A stretch of DNA of 64,000 nt, taken from contig NZ_CP016379.1 of NCBI RefSeq assembly GCF_003991135.1, positions 992,001 to 1,056,000 on the forward strand, in the 5' to 3' direction. Positions 30,401 to 45,400 of this stretch are shown piece after piece. A program made the translations under genes and the position numbers. The DNA is from Anoxybacter fermentans. GTDB lineage: Bacteria > Bacillota > Halanaerobiia > DY22613. The notes below the pieces were generated by a model that was given only the letters and a program-made list of their open reading frames with translations, was not told where the DNA came from and did no database searches. Each line of letters begins with the position of its first letter. The first letter of the stretch is position 1.

Positions 30401-33400
30401 TGCGTGGAAAAAAAAGAACCTTTAGAAGGCTTTTGCAAATTATAGAAGAGTATAGCTATAATCTGGAAAATAAAATTGTTGGTATTACACATGGAGATAA
30501 TTTACCTGATGCTGAAATATTAAAAGATCTCATTTTAGAAAAATTCAATCCACGGGAAGTGATTTTGAATTATATGGGAAGCTGTATTGGCACTCATATT
30601 GGACGGGGTGGGTTGACTATAAATTTTTGAATGTTTAAAGTTGCTTGACAAATAAAGCTATCTTTGTTATTCTTGAAAGTGAAAAATGTATAACATGATC
30701 TTCAGGACAGGGTGAAATTCCCGACCGGTGGTGAAAGTCCACGAGCCTTATGGCTGATCTGGTGAAATTCCAGAACCGACGGTATAGTCCGGATGGGAGA
30801 AGATATTGGATCTTTTATTATGGTTTAAAATTGCCCTGAAGGTTTGATCTTCGGGGTTTATTATTTTATGATTAAATTGTAAAAAGCTAATTTTGAGCGC
30901 CATAGAATTTTTTCGTTTAACCATCTTAGTGAGATTAAAGGAGAAATAAGGCCTCATCATAGGATGTGATGAGCTAATCAAGAGTTAGAATGACACATTG
31001 ATTAGTGTACCTTATTTCGCCTGAAATCGAGCTTTAGATGGTTCGAAAAATTTCTCCTCAAGCGAAAAATTAGCTTTTTGCAGAAAAATTATTTTATAAT
31101 TTTTTTAAGGAGCGTGAGAGAGATAATGAATACAAATAAAATGGCCAAAATGGCAATTCTTTCTGCTTTTTCTATAATTTTAGTAACACTTATTCATTTT
31201 CCAATTATCCCATCGGCGCCGTTTCTGGAATATGACCCAGCTGATGTACCAATTTTAATTGGAACTTTTATGTATGGCCCTCTGGCTGGACTTATGATTA
31301 CTATAGTGGTATCTTTTATTCAGGCTGTTACTGTCAGTGCGGGGAGTGGATGGGTTGGTTTTGTGATGCATGTGATTGCTACCGGCACATTGGTGCTGGT
31401 TGCTGGTTCTATTTATAAAAAGAAACATACTTTTGTTGGAGCAATAATTGCTCTGGTTGCTGGTTCTCTTTCTATGACTTTAATTATGATTCCAGCTAAT
31501 CTCTTCTTTACAGTAAAGTTTTGGGGAATTCCTTATGAAGTAGTTAAGGGGATGCTTCTTCCTGCAATTATTCCATTTAACTTGATTAAATCATTTGCCA
31601 ATTCAGTTATTACCGTACTAATCTATAAATCCATTGCAAATATATTGCGCAGTTATCCTAAAATTACCACTGAAAATACTAAATAAAATCTTACGTCAAA
31701 AAGGTCAGATAATATATCTGGCCTTCTTAGGCTGTTGACAAAGTTAGAAGATCAACAGCCTTTTTTATATATAATAAAGAACGGTTTAGAAAAAATTAGT
31801 AAAAAAGAAAAAGTTAAATAAAAAAGAAATTATTATACAGATATTGCTGAATGAGGGGTTATATTTGATTCTTTAAAATTGTTTAATTTGTGGGTTTAGT
31901 CTATCTAATAATTAATTTTTTTATGAAGAAGATTATTTTGGTAAAAATTATTGACGAAGATATGGGTAATGTGTTAAAATAATTGACATGAAGTAATATA
32001 TTGTTATCAATATAAATAACGCCAGAGATTTACTTTTTTAACCTATTGGCAACATCCTTACTCAGCAATCTGGAGTGTAATTAAGCCAATAACATTTCTG
32101 AATCAAAGTAATATTTGATGGTTATTCATAATAAGAAAAGAAAATCTAATAAAGTAGTCAGTTTTACTCCTGCTTTCGAGATTGTGAGTAAGGATTTATT
32201 AATCTCGAAAAGCAGGAGTTTTGTTTTGTGAATTCTTCATACAAATTTTTGGATAGTGTTAACTATTTTCTAAGAAGAGTTACAGCTTAATATAAACCTA
32301 ATTAGATCATATTAAAAAAACTTCTAGCATAAACAAAATAGAGAAAGGGGGGATGAATACTAATTAATTTAATCAAAATTATGTGAAAATTAGTACAATT
32401 CCAAATTAACTTTGAAAGGAGGTATTTTTTCATGTCAACATTCTTAAACCAGGTGAATTGGGAAGAAATTAATCCTAAATTAGATGCACTAATTGAAAAA
32501 TATCGTGGTGATCAATCAGCTTTAATTGAAGTATTGCACAGAGCTCAGGAGATTGTTGGTTTTCTTCCCGAAGAGGTGCAAGCCAAAATAGCAGAAGGAT
32601 TAAATGTTTCAATGGGTGATGTCTATAGTGTGATCTCATTTTATGCTCATTTTTCAACCAAGCCAAAAGGAAAGTATCATATTTCTCTTTGTATGGGAAC
32701 GGCCTGTTATGTAAAAGGAGCACCTGAAATTGTAGAAAGGTTAGAAAAGGAGCTTAATATTAAAGCAGGAGATACTACAGATGATGGAATGTATTCTTTA
32801 GAGATTGTCCGTTGTCTGGGAGCTTGTGGATTAGGGCCAGTTATGACTGTTAATGGTGAAGTTTACGGTCTTTTATCTCCAGATAAAGCTGTTTCTATTT
32901 TAAAAGAGATAAAATCAAGTGAGGTGAAAAAATGAAATCAATTGAAGAACTTCAAAAAATTAAAGATCAAGTGTTAGAGGAAATCAAACTTCGGGATAAT
33001 GACTCAAATAGTATTCAAGTAGAAGTTGGGATGGGGACCTGTGGAATAGCTGCCGGTGCTAGGGAAGTGATGCAGGCTATTCTTGATGAGTTAAATAAGC
33101 GTAAGGTGACGGGAGTTAAAGTAGTTCAGACTGGTTGTATTGGTCTTTGTGCTGAGGAACCTCTGGTTATTGTTAAACAACCCAATAAAGGAACTGTTAT
33201 TTATGGTAATCTGGATCCAAATAAAGCTCGCCAGATAGTTGCTCAACATCTGGTTAATGGTCTGATTATTGAAGAGTGGGTCGTCAATGAATAAAGGTAA
33301 TAGTGGGAGGTGAATTAACTTGAAATTATTCCGCAACCATGTTTTAGTTTGTGCAGGAACCGGTTGTACAGCTTCTGGTACTGAAAGGGTTAAAAAGGCA

Positions 33401-36400
33401 TTAATTGAAGAGATTAAAAAGCATAATTTAGAAGATGAAGTAAAAGTTGTTGAGACAGGATGTTTTGGCTTCTGCCGTTTTGGACCCAATATGGTTGTTT
33501 ATCCTGAAGGAGTTTTTTATACGAGAGTTAAACCTGAGGATGTTCCGGAACTTGTGGAAGAGCATCTTTTAAAAGGCCGGATTGTAGAACGCCTGCTCTT
33601 TAAAGAACCGGATACAACAAAGATAACTGCTACCACTGATGATATTAAATTCTTCAAAAAACAGACCAGGATTGCATTACGTAACTGTGGACATATCAAT
33701 CCAGAGTCAATAGAAGAAGCTATTGCCCGGGATGTCTATTTTGGATTAGGAAAAGTCCTGACAGAAATGACTCCTGAACAGGTAATTGAGGAAGTACTGA
33801 AGTCAGGCTTACGCGGCCGGGGGGGCGGTGGATTCCCGACAGGATTGAAATGGAAATTTGCAGCTAAAGAGGAAGCAGATCAGAAATATATTGTTTGTAA
33901 TGCAGATGAAGGAGACCCAGGTGCTTTTATGGATAGAAGTATTCTGGAGGGAGATCCTCATTCTGTCATTGAGGGAATGGCTATTGCCGGTTATGCTATT
34001 GGAGCGACTAAGGGATATATTTATTGCCGAGCTGAATACCCCTTAGCCATTAAGCGGGTTAAAAAAGCCATTGAAGATGCTAGAAAACTGGGCCTATTAG
34101 GTTTCAATCTATTTGGTAGTGGATTTGACTTTGATATAGAGGTCCGCTTGGGTGCAGGAGCTTTTGTCTGTGGTGAAGAGACAGCTCTTCTAAATTCCAT
34201 TGAAGGTAAACGGGGTGAACCGCGGCCTAAGCCACCTTATCCTGCATCATCTGGTCTTTGGGGTAAGCCGACAATAATTAATAATGTTGAAACTCTAGCT
34301 AATCTAGGAACTATTATCCGTAAGGGTTGGGAATGGTTCAGATCCATAGGTACGGAAAAGAGCCCGGGAACAAAAGTATTTGCTCTAGCGGGTAAAATTA
34401 AAAATAATGGTTTGGTGGAAGTCCCGATGGGGACCAGATTGGGTGAAGTTATTTTTGATATTGGTGGAGGTATTCCTAATGGTAAAAAATTTAAAGCAGC
34501 CCAGACTGGTGGCCCATCAGGGGGTTGTATTCCTATTGAACATTTAAATGTACCAATTGATTATGATTCTCTCATCGAACTGGGAACTATGATGGGGTCA
34601 GGCGGTCTTATCGTTATGGACGAAGATACATGTATGGTAGATCTGGCTAAATTCTTTTTAGAATTTGTGAAAGATGAATCATGTGGTAAGTGTACAGCCT
34701 GTCGAATTGGTATTACCCGGATGTTGGAGATTTTGGATCGAATCACCAAAGGTAAAGGTAAGATGGAAGATATTGATCTGTTGATAGAATTGGGTGAAGA
34801 TATAAAAGCTTCAGCCCTCTGCGGACTGGGCCAGACTGCTCCAAATCCGGTTTTAAGTACAATTCGTTATTTTAGAGATGAATATGAATCTCATATTAAG
34901 AACCATTATTGTCCTGCTTCAGTTTGTGCAACACTCTTTAATTCACCTTGTCAAAATGCCTGTCCAGCCAATGTAGATATTCCGATCTATATTGATTTAA
35001 TCAGGAAAGGAAAATATCGGGAAGCTTATGAGGTAATTCGTGAAGAAAATCCATTGCCTGTAACCTGTGGTCGGGTTTGTAATCATCCATGTGAAGGCAA
35101 GTGTAATCGCGGTAAGATGGATGATCCCATTGCAATTCGGTCGCTAAAACGGTTTGTAACAGATTATGTCCTGGAAAACGAAGGACGACTCCCGATTCCT
35201 GAAGTTGCACCTCCAAATGGTAAAAAAGTGGCTATTGTGGGTTCTGGCCCTGCTGGATTGACCTGTGCATTTTATCTGGCAAGGAAAGGTTATGAAGTAA
35301 CAATCTTTGAAGCTATGCCGGTATTGGGTGGTATGTTGGTTGTGGGTATTCCTGAATACCGTTTGCCGAAAAAACTTCTAAATGAGGAAATAAAAGTAAT
35401 TGAAGAGATGGGTGTGAAAGTGAAAACAAACACTAGGATTGGTGAAGATATAACTATTGATGAACTTAAAAAACAGGGATTTGATGCTATTTTCATTGCT
35501 GTAGGTGCTCACTTAGAGAGAAATATGAATATTGAAGGTGAAGAACTGGAAGGATGTATGTCTGGAACTGCTTTTTTACGTGATTTAAACCTGGGTAAAG
35601 AATACAGTTTTGAAGGTAAGAAAGTGGTTGTGGTTGGTGGTGGAAATGTAGCTATAGATGCAGCACGTTCCAGTGTACGTTTGGGAGCAGAAGAGGTAAC
35701 AATTGTTTATCGCCGTGATAAGAAAGATATGCCTGCAATACCGCAAGAAATTGAAGAGGCTGAACATGAAAAGATCAAAATTGTAACTATGGTTAATCCA
35801 GTCCGGATAATTGGAAAAGATGGAAAAGTTACTGCTGTTGAGTGTATAAAAATGCGTGGTGGTGAATTTGATAAGAGTGGAAGAAGAAAACCTGTGCCAA
35901 TTGAAGGTTCCAATTATACTATGCCAGCCGATATAGTTATAACAGCTATCGGTCAAGAGGTAGATATGACCTTTAACACAGATGATTTGGTAAAAACAGA
36001 GCGGGGAAAAGTATTGACTGATGAGAAAACAATGACCAATATCGAAGGTATCTTTGCTGGTGGTGACTGTGTAACAGGGCCAGATACTGTAGTAAATGCA
36101 ATAAAAGTAGGTAAAAAAGCTGCCAGTGCGATTGATAAATATCTGGGTGGAGATGGTGTTATTGTCAAAGATCAGGATGTTATTCGTAGGGTTGACTATC
36201 CTCTATTAGATAACGAATGTCCACGGGAACCAATGCCCCTTCTCGGTGATAATGAGCGGTTGAATGGGTTTGCTGAAGTAGAGATGGGATATGGACTTGA
36301 AACAGCGCTAAAAGAAGCAGGACGTTGTCTGCGCTGTGATGTTAAAGATAAATAAAGGAGGGGTGAAAAGTGAAGATGATCAATTTATTCATAGATGGAA

Positions 36401-39400
36401 AAGAGGTAGAGGTTCCCGAAGGTTCAACCGTGCTTCAAGCTGCTGAGAAGGCCGGAAAAAAAATACCTACATTGTGTTTTTTAAAAGATATCAATGAGAT
36501 TGGAGCCTGTCGGGTATGCCTTGTAGAAGTCGAGGGAGCTCGCAATCTTTTAGCTTCCTGTGTAACTCCCGTTTCAGAAGGGATGAAAGTGTTAACTAAT
36601 ACTCCACGGGTACGCCGTGCTCGCAAATTACAGGTGGAATTATTACTATCCAATCACGAAATGAACTGTCCAACCTGTATTCGTAATGGTAATTGTGAGC
36701 TTAAACAGGTAGCTGAAGAGCTAGGAATTCGTGAGATTCGGTTTAATGACGGAAAAAAAACTACTTATTCTAAGGATAATTCTACTCCAGCATTGATTCG
36801 AGATCCTGGGAAATGCATCCTCTGTCGCCGATGTGTTAGTGTCTGTTCCAATGTTCAGACAGTAGAAGCAATTGTACCAATAGGTCGGGGTTTTGATACT
36901 GTTATTGCTCCTTCGGGTTTAAAGAATCTGGCTGATTCTCCCTGCGTAAAATGTGGTCAATGTGTATTAGTATGTCCGACCGGAGCACTGACAGAGAAAG
37001 AGTATATTGAAGAAGTCTGGGCAGCATTAGATGATCCGAAAAAACATGTGGTAGTACAAACTGCACCTGCTACCAGGGTTGCAATTGGTCAAGAATTCGG
37101 TTATGAACCGGGAAGTATTAATACCGGTCAGATGGTTGCTGCTTTACGGGCTCTGGGCTTTGATAGGGTTTTTGATACTGACTTCACAGCTGATTTGACA
37201 ATAATGGAAGAAGGTACAGAATTGCTTCACAGACTCAAAAATGGTGGAAAACTACCAATGATTACATCCTGTAGTCCGGGATGGATAAACTTTATCGAGA
37301 CATTTTACGGTGACTATATCGATCATCTTTCTACCTGTAAATCTCCTCAGCAGATGTTTGGTGCACTGACTAAGACTTACTATGCTGAGAAATTTAACAT
37401 TGATCCAGCTGATATTGTCTGTGTATCTATTATGCCATGTACTGCCAAGAAGTTTGAGGCAAGACGTCCTGAGATGATTTCCAGCGGTTATCCAGATGTG
37501 GACTATGTTCTCACTACAAGGGAATTGGCCAGGATGATCAAGCAGGCAGGGATTAAATTTGATGAACTTGAGGAAGAAGAATATGATGAACCATTGGGAA
37601 TCTCAACTGGAGCAGGTTTAATCTTTGGTGCAACAGGTGGTGTTATGGAAGCAGCTTTAAGAACTGTCTATGAAATTGTTACCAAAAAAGAGCTTGAAAA
37701 TTTAGAGTTTGAATTTGCCCGCGGTTTGGAAGATGTTAAAGAAACAGAGATTGATCTTGATGGAACTAAAGTAAGAGTAGCTGTTGCTCATGGTTTAAAG
37801 AACGCACGTAAGTTATTAGATCAAATCAAAAATGGAGAATCGCCATATCATTTTATTGAGATTATGTGCTGTCCAGGCGGATGTATTGGCGGTGGCGGCC
37901 AACCAATCCCGACTAATACTGAAATTCGTCAAAAACGGATTGAAGCTATATATAAAGAAGATAAGAATATGCCACTCCGTAAGTCCCATGAAAACCCAGT
38001 TGTTCAGGTATTATATAAAGATTTTCTCGGTGAACCATTGAGTGAGAAATCCCATCAATTGCTCCATACTCATTATACGAAGCGGAGCAGATATAAAATT
38101 TAACTCTTTTCTTCGTGATATATTAATATAATTGAAGTTACGGCACTTTGTATAAGTGCCGTTTTTTTATTTTGTCTCTGAATTGGGGGTATTTTGGAGG
38201 TAAAATTATTATAACTAGATATAATTACTTAGTATTAAGTCCACTTTTCCCGATTTCAATCTCAGCCAGGAGAAGTTGACGGACCGTGAAAAGAAAGAAG
38301 TTAAACAAAAGGTTGCATTGAGGGATTTTGTGGTATATAATGTATTTAAAAGCAGGTGGTTCAACATCTTTTTATTTTGTGTATTGTGCAAACGTTCGCA
38401 CACTGATCTATCATTAATTAGTTTAGGAGGTAAGGACTATGATGAGTTCTTGTAAAAACTTAGAAAAATTATTAGAAAGATTGGATAGACTAAAACACCA
38501 GGGATTGAATCAGACGTATTATATTCCGGGGATTTGGGATTATAAAAACCAAAATAGTTCAGATGTAATCGAAATTGACCCCTATGAATATCTTAGTAAC
38601 TTTATCCGGGAATACCTTATTACCCGTGTTAACTCAAAAGTTAATGATTATCTTTTACCGCTTTCATTTTATGAACAGGATAAAAATTGGCTGGCAAAAG
38701 GTGGGATTTTCTGTCTAGATATCAGAACTGCTACTAGCTGGGATCATGATTGGGATCAAAAAATTGTTAAACATAATGGTAGGGTGACTGAATTAGGTAC
38801 TTTTCTTAAAGCGTTTTTTCTGTTACCGCATATTAAAAATTTGAATCTGAATATCTTATATCTGTTACCTGTTCTAAAGCCGGGGAAAAGTTATAGTAAA
38901 GGGGAACTGGGTTCTTTTTATGCAATTAAAGATTTTTATCAGCTAAATCCCGATTTACATGACCCTATTTTAGATTTACCTGGTGATCCATTTCCTATTG
39001 AGACAGAGTTTAAAGCTTTAATAGAGGCATGTCATATTTTGGGCATAAGGGTTATCTTTGATTTCCCACTCCGTACAGCTGCAAGAGATAATAATTTAAT
39101 TAAGGACCATCCTGATTGGTTTTATTGGATTAAGTTAGATTATCTCAACGAATATCGGGTTCCAACATATACAATTTATGAAGAGCATGTACAGCCAACT
39201 CGTGAACGATTGCAGAAAATCTACACATTACCTGAGACTAAAAAGTATATCAATATGTTTAGTTTTCCACCTAATAAAGTGAACGAAAAAGCCTGGAAAG
39301 AACTTTTGACAGAGTTTGAAAAAGATCCAACCCAGAATATCCTGGAACTTATTGAAGAAAAATTTGGACTTACTACTGCTCCAGCATATTCGGATTGGAT

Positions 39401-42400
39401 TAATGATCCTCAACCTAGTTGGGATGATATAACTTTCTTAAGACTTTATCTTGATGAACCTTCTGTACGGGAAGGGTTTTTTGATTCTGAAGTACCGCCA
39501 TTTTTATTTTTTGATTCGATTAAGACCAATTTATATCCCGGTAATCAACCTAATACAGAGTTATGGGAATACCTGACTGGAATTATTCGATTTTATCAGG
39601 AAAACTTCGGTATTGATGGAGCACGAATCGATATGGCCCATGCTTTACCTGAGGAACTGGAAAAAAAGATTATGACCAAATGTCTGGCCTTTGATCCCGA
39701 TTTTAAATTTATCTCGGAAGAATTACAAAACTCAAATCACCATATTGCGCATAAAAAAGGTTATCATAGTATCATAGGTGAGAATTGGTGGCACGAAGGG
39801 CATCTTAATGCTGAGAATCTGGTAAGACTGTTAAAAGAATTACCAACTTTATCTGTTCCATCCTTTGCTTGTGCGGAGACTCCTGATACCCCACGGGCAG
39901 CTATTAGGGAAGGTGGCCGGAAATTCAGCCGGATGATTGCTGTAATGAATTTCTTTTTGCCTAATACTATACCTTTTATCAACAATGGTTTTGAACTTTA
40001 TGAGCGTCAACCAATGAATCTAGGATTAGATAATACTGAAGAGGGGCGTTATGTTTTAGATGAAGATGATCTTTATTATGGACGTTTGGCCTTTTTTGAT
40101 CGATATCAACTCCATTGGCTTAATGATGGGGTAGAAGAAATGGTTGATTTGATCAGTAAAGGACAGAAGCTGCGTTTAAAATACTGGTCTTTAATTAGCA
40201 ATCTCGAGTCTTTTTATGTAACTGGAACTATTGAAAAAAATTTAGTTCAGTTTGGTTATCGAAATGAAGAAATGGAATTAATCTGTCTTGTTAACTTAGA
40301 CTTTACTAAAGAAAAGTCTATTAATGATATAGTTGGTGAAGTTCTGATTAGCTCTGTGCCTGGTGAGATTACTCAAAAACTGAGACCCGGTGAGTTTAGA
40401 GTTTACTTGAAAAAATAATGAACGTAAAGAGCCTGCTTTCACAGTGGAAAGCAGGCTTTATTATTAAGCAGTTTTTATTTGTTGATTCATTATCTGAACT
40501 TCCTTAGCTACCCAGAGCAGAGTTACCACGGTGGAGAGTAGATCCGCCAAAGGAAAAGCATACCAGATTCCTGCTAATTTAAAGAATTGAGGTAAAATCA
40601 GAATCAGTGGGATTAAAAAGAGGATTTGTCTAGACATAGAAAGAAACAAAGCGGGTTTTGCCTTGCCAATAGCCTGAAAAAGACTAGCACCTACAACTTG
40701 AAAACCGATCACAGGTAAGAGTAAAATTAGAATCCGGATGATTGGGACTCCTTCTTGAATCAAATTTGGATCATTGTTAAAGATTCTTACAATAGGTTCG
40801 GTAAAAATAATCAATATCAAAAAACCAAAAGTAGATAAGGCAGTAGCTGCACCAATTGCCAGTTTTAGTCCTTCCTTGACTCGCATCATATTTTTTGCAC
40901 CATAATTGAAGCCAATAATGGGTTGAAGCCCTTGAATAATTCCAAAGAGGGGCATCAGCATAAATGCCAGTACACGATTAGCAACTCCCAGGACTGCAAT
41001 ATGGAGATCACTTCCATAATAGGCAATGGAATTATTGATCACAATAGCAAATATACTACCTGCCACTGTACGAACAAAGGAAGAAATTCCAATACTAAAA
41101 ATTTCAGGTAAAAGATTCAGATCGGGTATTAAATCTTTACGTCTAATTTTTAATATACTCTTTCCACTTAAAAAGTAAATCACAAGGTAGATAAAAGAAC
41201 TAATTTGAGAAATAACTGTAGCAATTGCAGCACCTTTAATTCCCATGTTAAAACCAAAAATAAAAACAGGGTCTAAAATGATATTGAGTCCGGTTCCAAT
41301 GATCATTGAAAACATTGCAGTTTTGGCATTTCCTTCAGAACGAACTAAATTGTTTGAGGAGACAGCAAAGACAAAGAAGAAACTCCCCAAAAGAATTACT
41401 GAGAGATAGTCAATGGAATAAGGAAGAATAGTATCTGTGGCTCCAAAAAGCCGTAACAGAGGTGTTAAAAAGATTAAACCGAAAATAGTCATAAGTATTC
41501 CTAATATTCCTACTGTTGAAAAAGATGTTCCAGCGACTCGCTCAGCTTTTCTATGATCTCCGGCTCCTAAACTACGTGAAATAAGTGATGCGGAGCCAAT
41601 TCCTACTGTTTGGGCAACAGCCATGATAAGCATCTGGATGGGGAACGATATAGCAAGACCTGCAATAGCTAATGTACCTGCTCCTCTCCCAATAAAAATG
41701 GTATCTACCATGTTATAAAGAGCATTTACTATCATTCCGATCATTGCTGGTGTTGAATACTTGAATAGAAGTTTACTAATCTTTTCGTGTCCCAATTCAT
41801 ATTTACGCTTGTTCATAAGTATCACCTTCTATTTTTCCTATTTTTTTGTTAAGTTGCCATAATTGATCCAATGCTTGAATGAAAAGTTGAAGTTCGTCAT
41901 CTGTGAGATATTCTAACTTTCTTTTGAGGTATAGGTTCATGGTTTCTTTTAATTTTTCTGCTGTCTGTACTCCTTTTTGCGTTAAAGAAATAAAGAATTG
42001 TCGCCGGTCATCTTTACTGCGAGTTCGTTGAACAAGGCCTAATTCTTCTAAACTATCGATGACTGAAGTCATACTACCTCGTTGAAGTTCTGTTTTTTTA
42101 CAGAGAGAGGTCATGGTATTTTTTCCATCACAGTATAAAAACATCAAAACTCGTCGTTGGGTTTTATTGAGATTTGTATCAAAATCTATGTTTTTAAAGT
42201 CACTCAATAGATTTTGATGTAATAGATGAAAAGTCTTTAACATTTTTAGTATTAAATTAAAGTAATCCATTTTCCACCTTCCTTTCTAAACTTTGTCTGG
42301 GTAGTTAGAAAAACAAATATTAGATTTCTAACTATTTTAGTTTATATTTTTTATTTAGTTTTGTCAAGGGTTTTAATTACAAAAAGATTGAGAGGAATTG

Positions 42401-45400
42401 GATTTAATTTTATTTAGATTTGAGCGATTGACGAGAGTGGAATTCCAGGAGCTTGGCCGGAAAGTTCATCATATTTTGCAGAATTTTATGAACTGAAGGA
42501 TTTATATGGGGCTGGTTGGGGTCTGTTTTTAATTATTATTTTTATGTTATGATTTATTACAGACAGTAGTAACTGCCATTTTGTTTTTTATAGATTTTAT
42601 GAATAAGAAGTCAATGATGCAAAAATTTTAAAGAAGTTAACAAAATATTATTTTAGAAATATTGTTTTTAAACTAATTGAAAGGGATTTTTTGAAATAAA
42701 ACTATTTTTTATACTTAATAAGTAAAATGGGCATATAATTTTATGAAGAGCGGAATTTTGAACTAATGTAACTATATTTTATATTCATTTCCTAGAATTG
42801 GTTTGATGAATTTATCTCATCTCTTTTTGCTAATCTCCAGGGATGTTTCTTTTTAATTTTACGCTGTGATTTTAAGGATATTTAGTTCTTTGCAAAATCT
42901 ATAAACTTTCTGTTCAGCAGGAACTTTTACCCTTTTATTTGTTAAGGAATAACTAGGACTGATCTTCCTGAAGATTTTGAATTATTAGCTTGTCTTTTTT
43001 TTTTGAAATATTCTCATAACAAGTTGATGGTGATAAGCCGATAAAGTCGATAGATATTTAAAACCAACTTAATTAATAAAGATTTTAATTTATTTGAATT
43101 ATTAGATTTTATAACAGATAAATCTTGTTAGGTACCATGGGTTAGCCTTTCAGGAAAATAATAAAAAGCCTGTAGGTAATATTTAATAAACAAGGAGAGG
43201 ATGATTATGATCAAAAGAGAAGATAAACTGATAGATTATATAATAAGAAATTGGTATAATAAGTTTAGGAGACTTTATAGTTAATGCATGTAAATGTGTA
43301 CCCCAAAATGACCTTTCAAAACTTAAGAAAAATTTTAGATTACCAGTAACTAATATGGTCTGGCGAGAATTTGATCTTGTCAGTACTTCCTATAAAACAA
43401 TAGATGATAGAAATATTGAAATATTTGTTTAAATTTTGAACTTAAAGTTAAAGCAACAAAATTTATTTGAAGAAAAAACAGAATATGTATTTATTTTAAT
43501 TGTCGGAAAGCCTTCCAATATGAGAAGAGGTAGCATAAAGAATTTAGAAAGTGATGCGGAAGCATTTTTAACACTTTTTAGAGAGGACATCTGGCCTGAT
43601 CAAAACATTATTCATAATGAGTTGAACATTTACTTAAAAAAACCAGAAGGAGATTAGAATTATATAACATAAAAAAATTCGCAAATTTTAAAAAGCAGCT
43701 CATAAGTTAGAAGTTAGAACTAAAATTGAAAGGTGATATTTTATGGATGTATGGATAGCATTAATAGCATTTCTTACGATTTACTCTATTATAAAAAAAA
43801 GGATCTGTTCCTTGCTATTTTAGTATTAGTTTTTATTTTGCCTTACTTTGTTATATTTAAGCTAAATATTTTTCAAATGAAGTTAATATATAAAACATTA
43901 ACATATCTTACTATATGTGCCGGAAGCACATATTCTATTTTTAAGTTTTTTAAATAAATTGAAAGAATTTCAATTATGCAATACAAAATAAATATTTTAA
44001 ATTTAAATTTTGAGTACCATGCCGAATACCACTCGCTAGTATTTACGGGTAAGTTGAGGATGTAGTATTTTTTTTTGAATACGTATTGTTCTACAGAATT
44101 TCAGTTAACATGAGATCACCACAAGGGGTTTTGTCCACATTTGCGTTGGCTATCTCACTCTTGTTAGTTCGCCAAGATAAGCCCGAAACTTTTATCAAGA
44201 TGAAATAAGATCCAGCTAATGCAATAAAGTGGACCTAACTACCCGATGGTAAGAGAAGAGGAAGTGTTTGCAATAAAGTTTATCTTCGTACTTCTCTGTT
44301 GTTAAGATAACTGAAAATTGTAAATTGCTTGAGCAAAATATAGATATCCAAAATTTAAATGACGCCTGTTTTTACTGTGCAAGGGTTAGTCACTCACCCA
44401 TAACAAAGAAATCGTTAATGAAAGATTTCAGGGTTTGCCTGGATAAGAAAACTTGCCATGAAGAGAGAGAAGTAACAAAGAATCTAGGGGGTCCTGTCGT
44501 TTCCAGTGTAGAAAAGTTGGTAGGTCTAATAAGTTAAATTATAAAATTGGCCAGAGACAAATAAATGGCCCCAATTGGGAGGCCATTAATTAAATGTTTA
44601 TTCTTTGTAGTGAAAGGTTATTATTTGAATTCGTTGGATTATTGCCAAAATTAATGAAATTGCTAACATTATTCCCAATATTAGAAGGAACCTGTTAAAA
44701 AGATAACCGAACCTATTCAGAAATCCAGGGGAATAAGGGAATTTATTAAAGTAAATCGGTAAATGAACAGGTGCTAAAACATTTGTAGCAGGACTTAAAA
44801 AGAGGAATGTGGATAATGCTGCCAGGATAGCATGTATTACTCTAGCCAGAATATAAGGGATAATTCTTATATCAGTTCCATTAATCATAGTAGCAACCTG
44901 AGCATGGACTGAAAAACCTGACCATGCAATAATTCCACTACAAATCATAACACGTTGAAAAAGAGGTGCAGCTGCTTTAGCAGCTAAGTCTGCTCCATTG
45001 GTAATTTCAAATAAACCGCCGATAATAGGTAAAATCATAGATTCTACAATACCAAAGGGAGCAAGAATGAACATTATTATTTTAGTCATAATTGTTACAA
45101 TACCTACAGCAGTGAGAATTTCGGTAATTACAGAAAAGAGTATAATAAATCCACCAATCAAAAGAAGAGTATTCACTGAATCACGTATGGAATCACCCAA
45201 TAACTGCCCAAGGGAGCGCCCATCATTTTTCCTGGCTTCTAAAAGAGCATAAAAAGCCTGTTTTAGAATATTATTCCTTCTGGGTGCAGTTTCTTTTATA
45301 GTTTCTTCTTTTTCCTGTTTTCGTCCATAAAAACGCATAATTATTCCCAAACAAAGGCTTGAGACATAATGCGCTCCTGCTATAGCATATCCAATAGCAG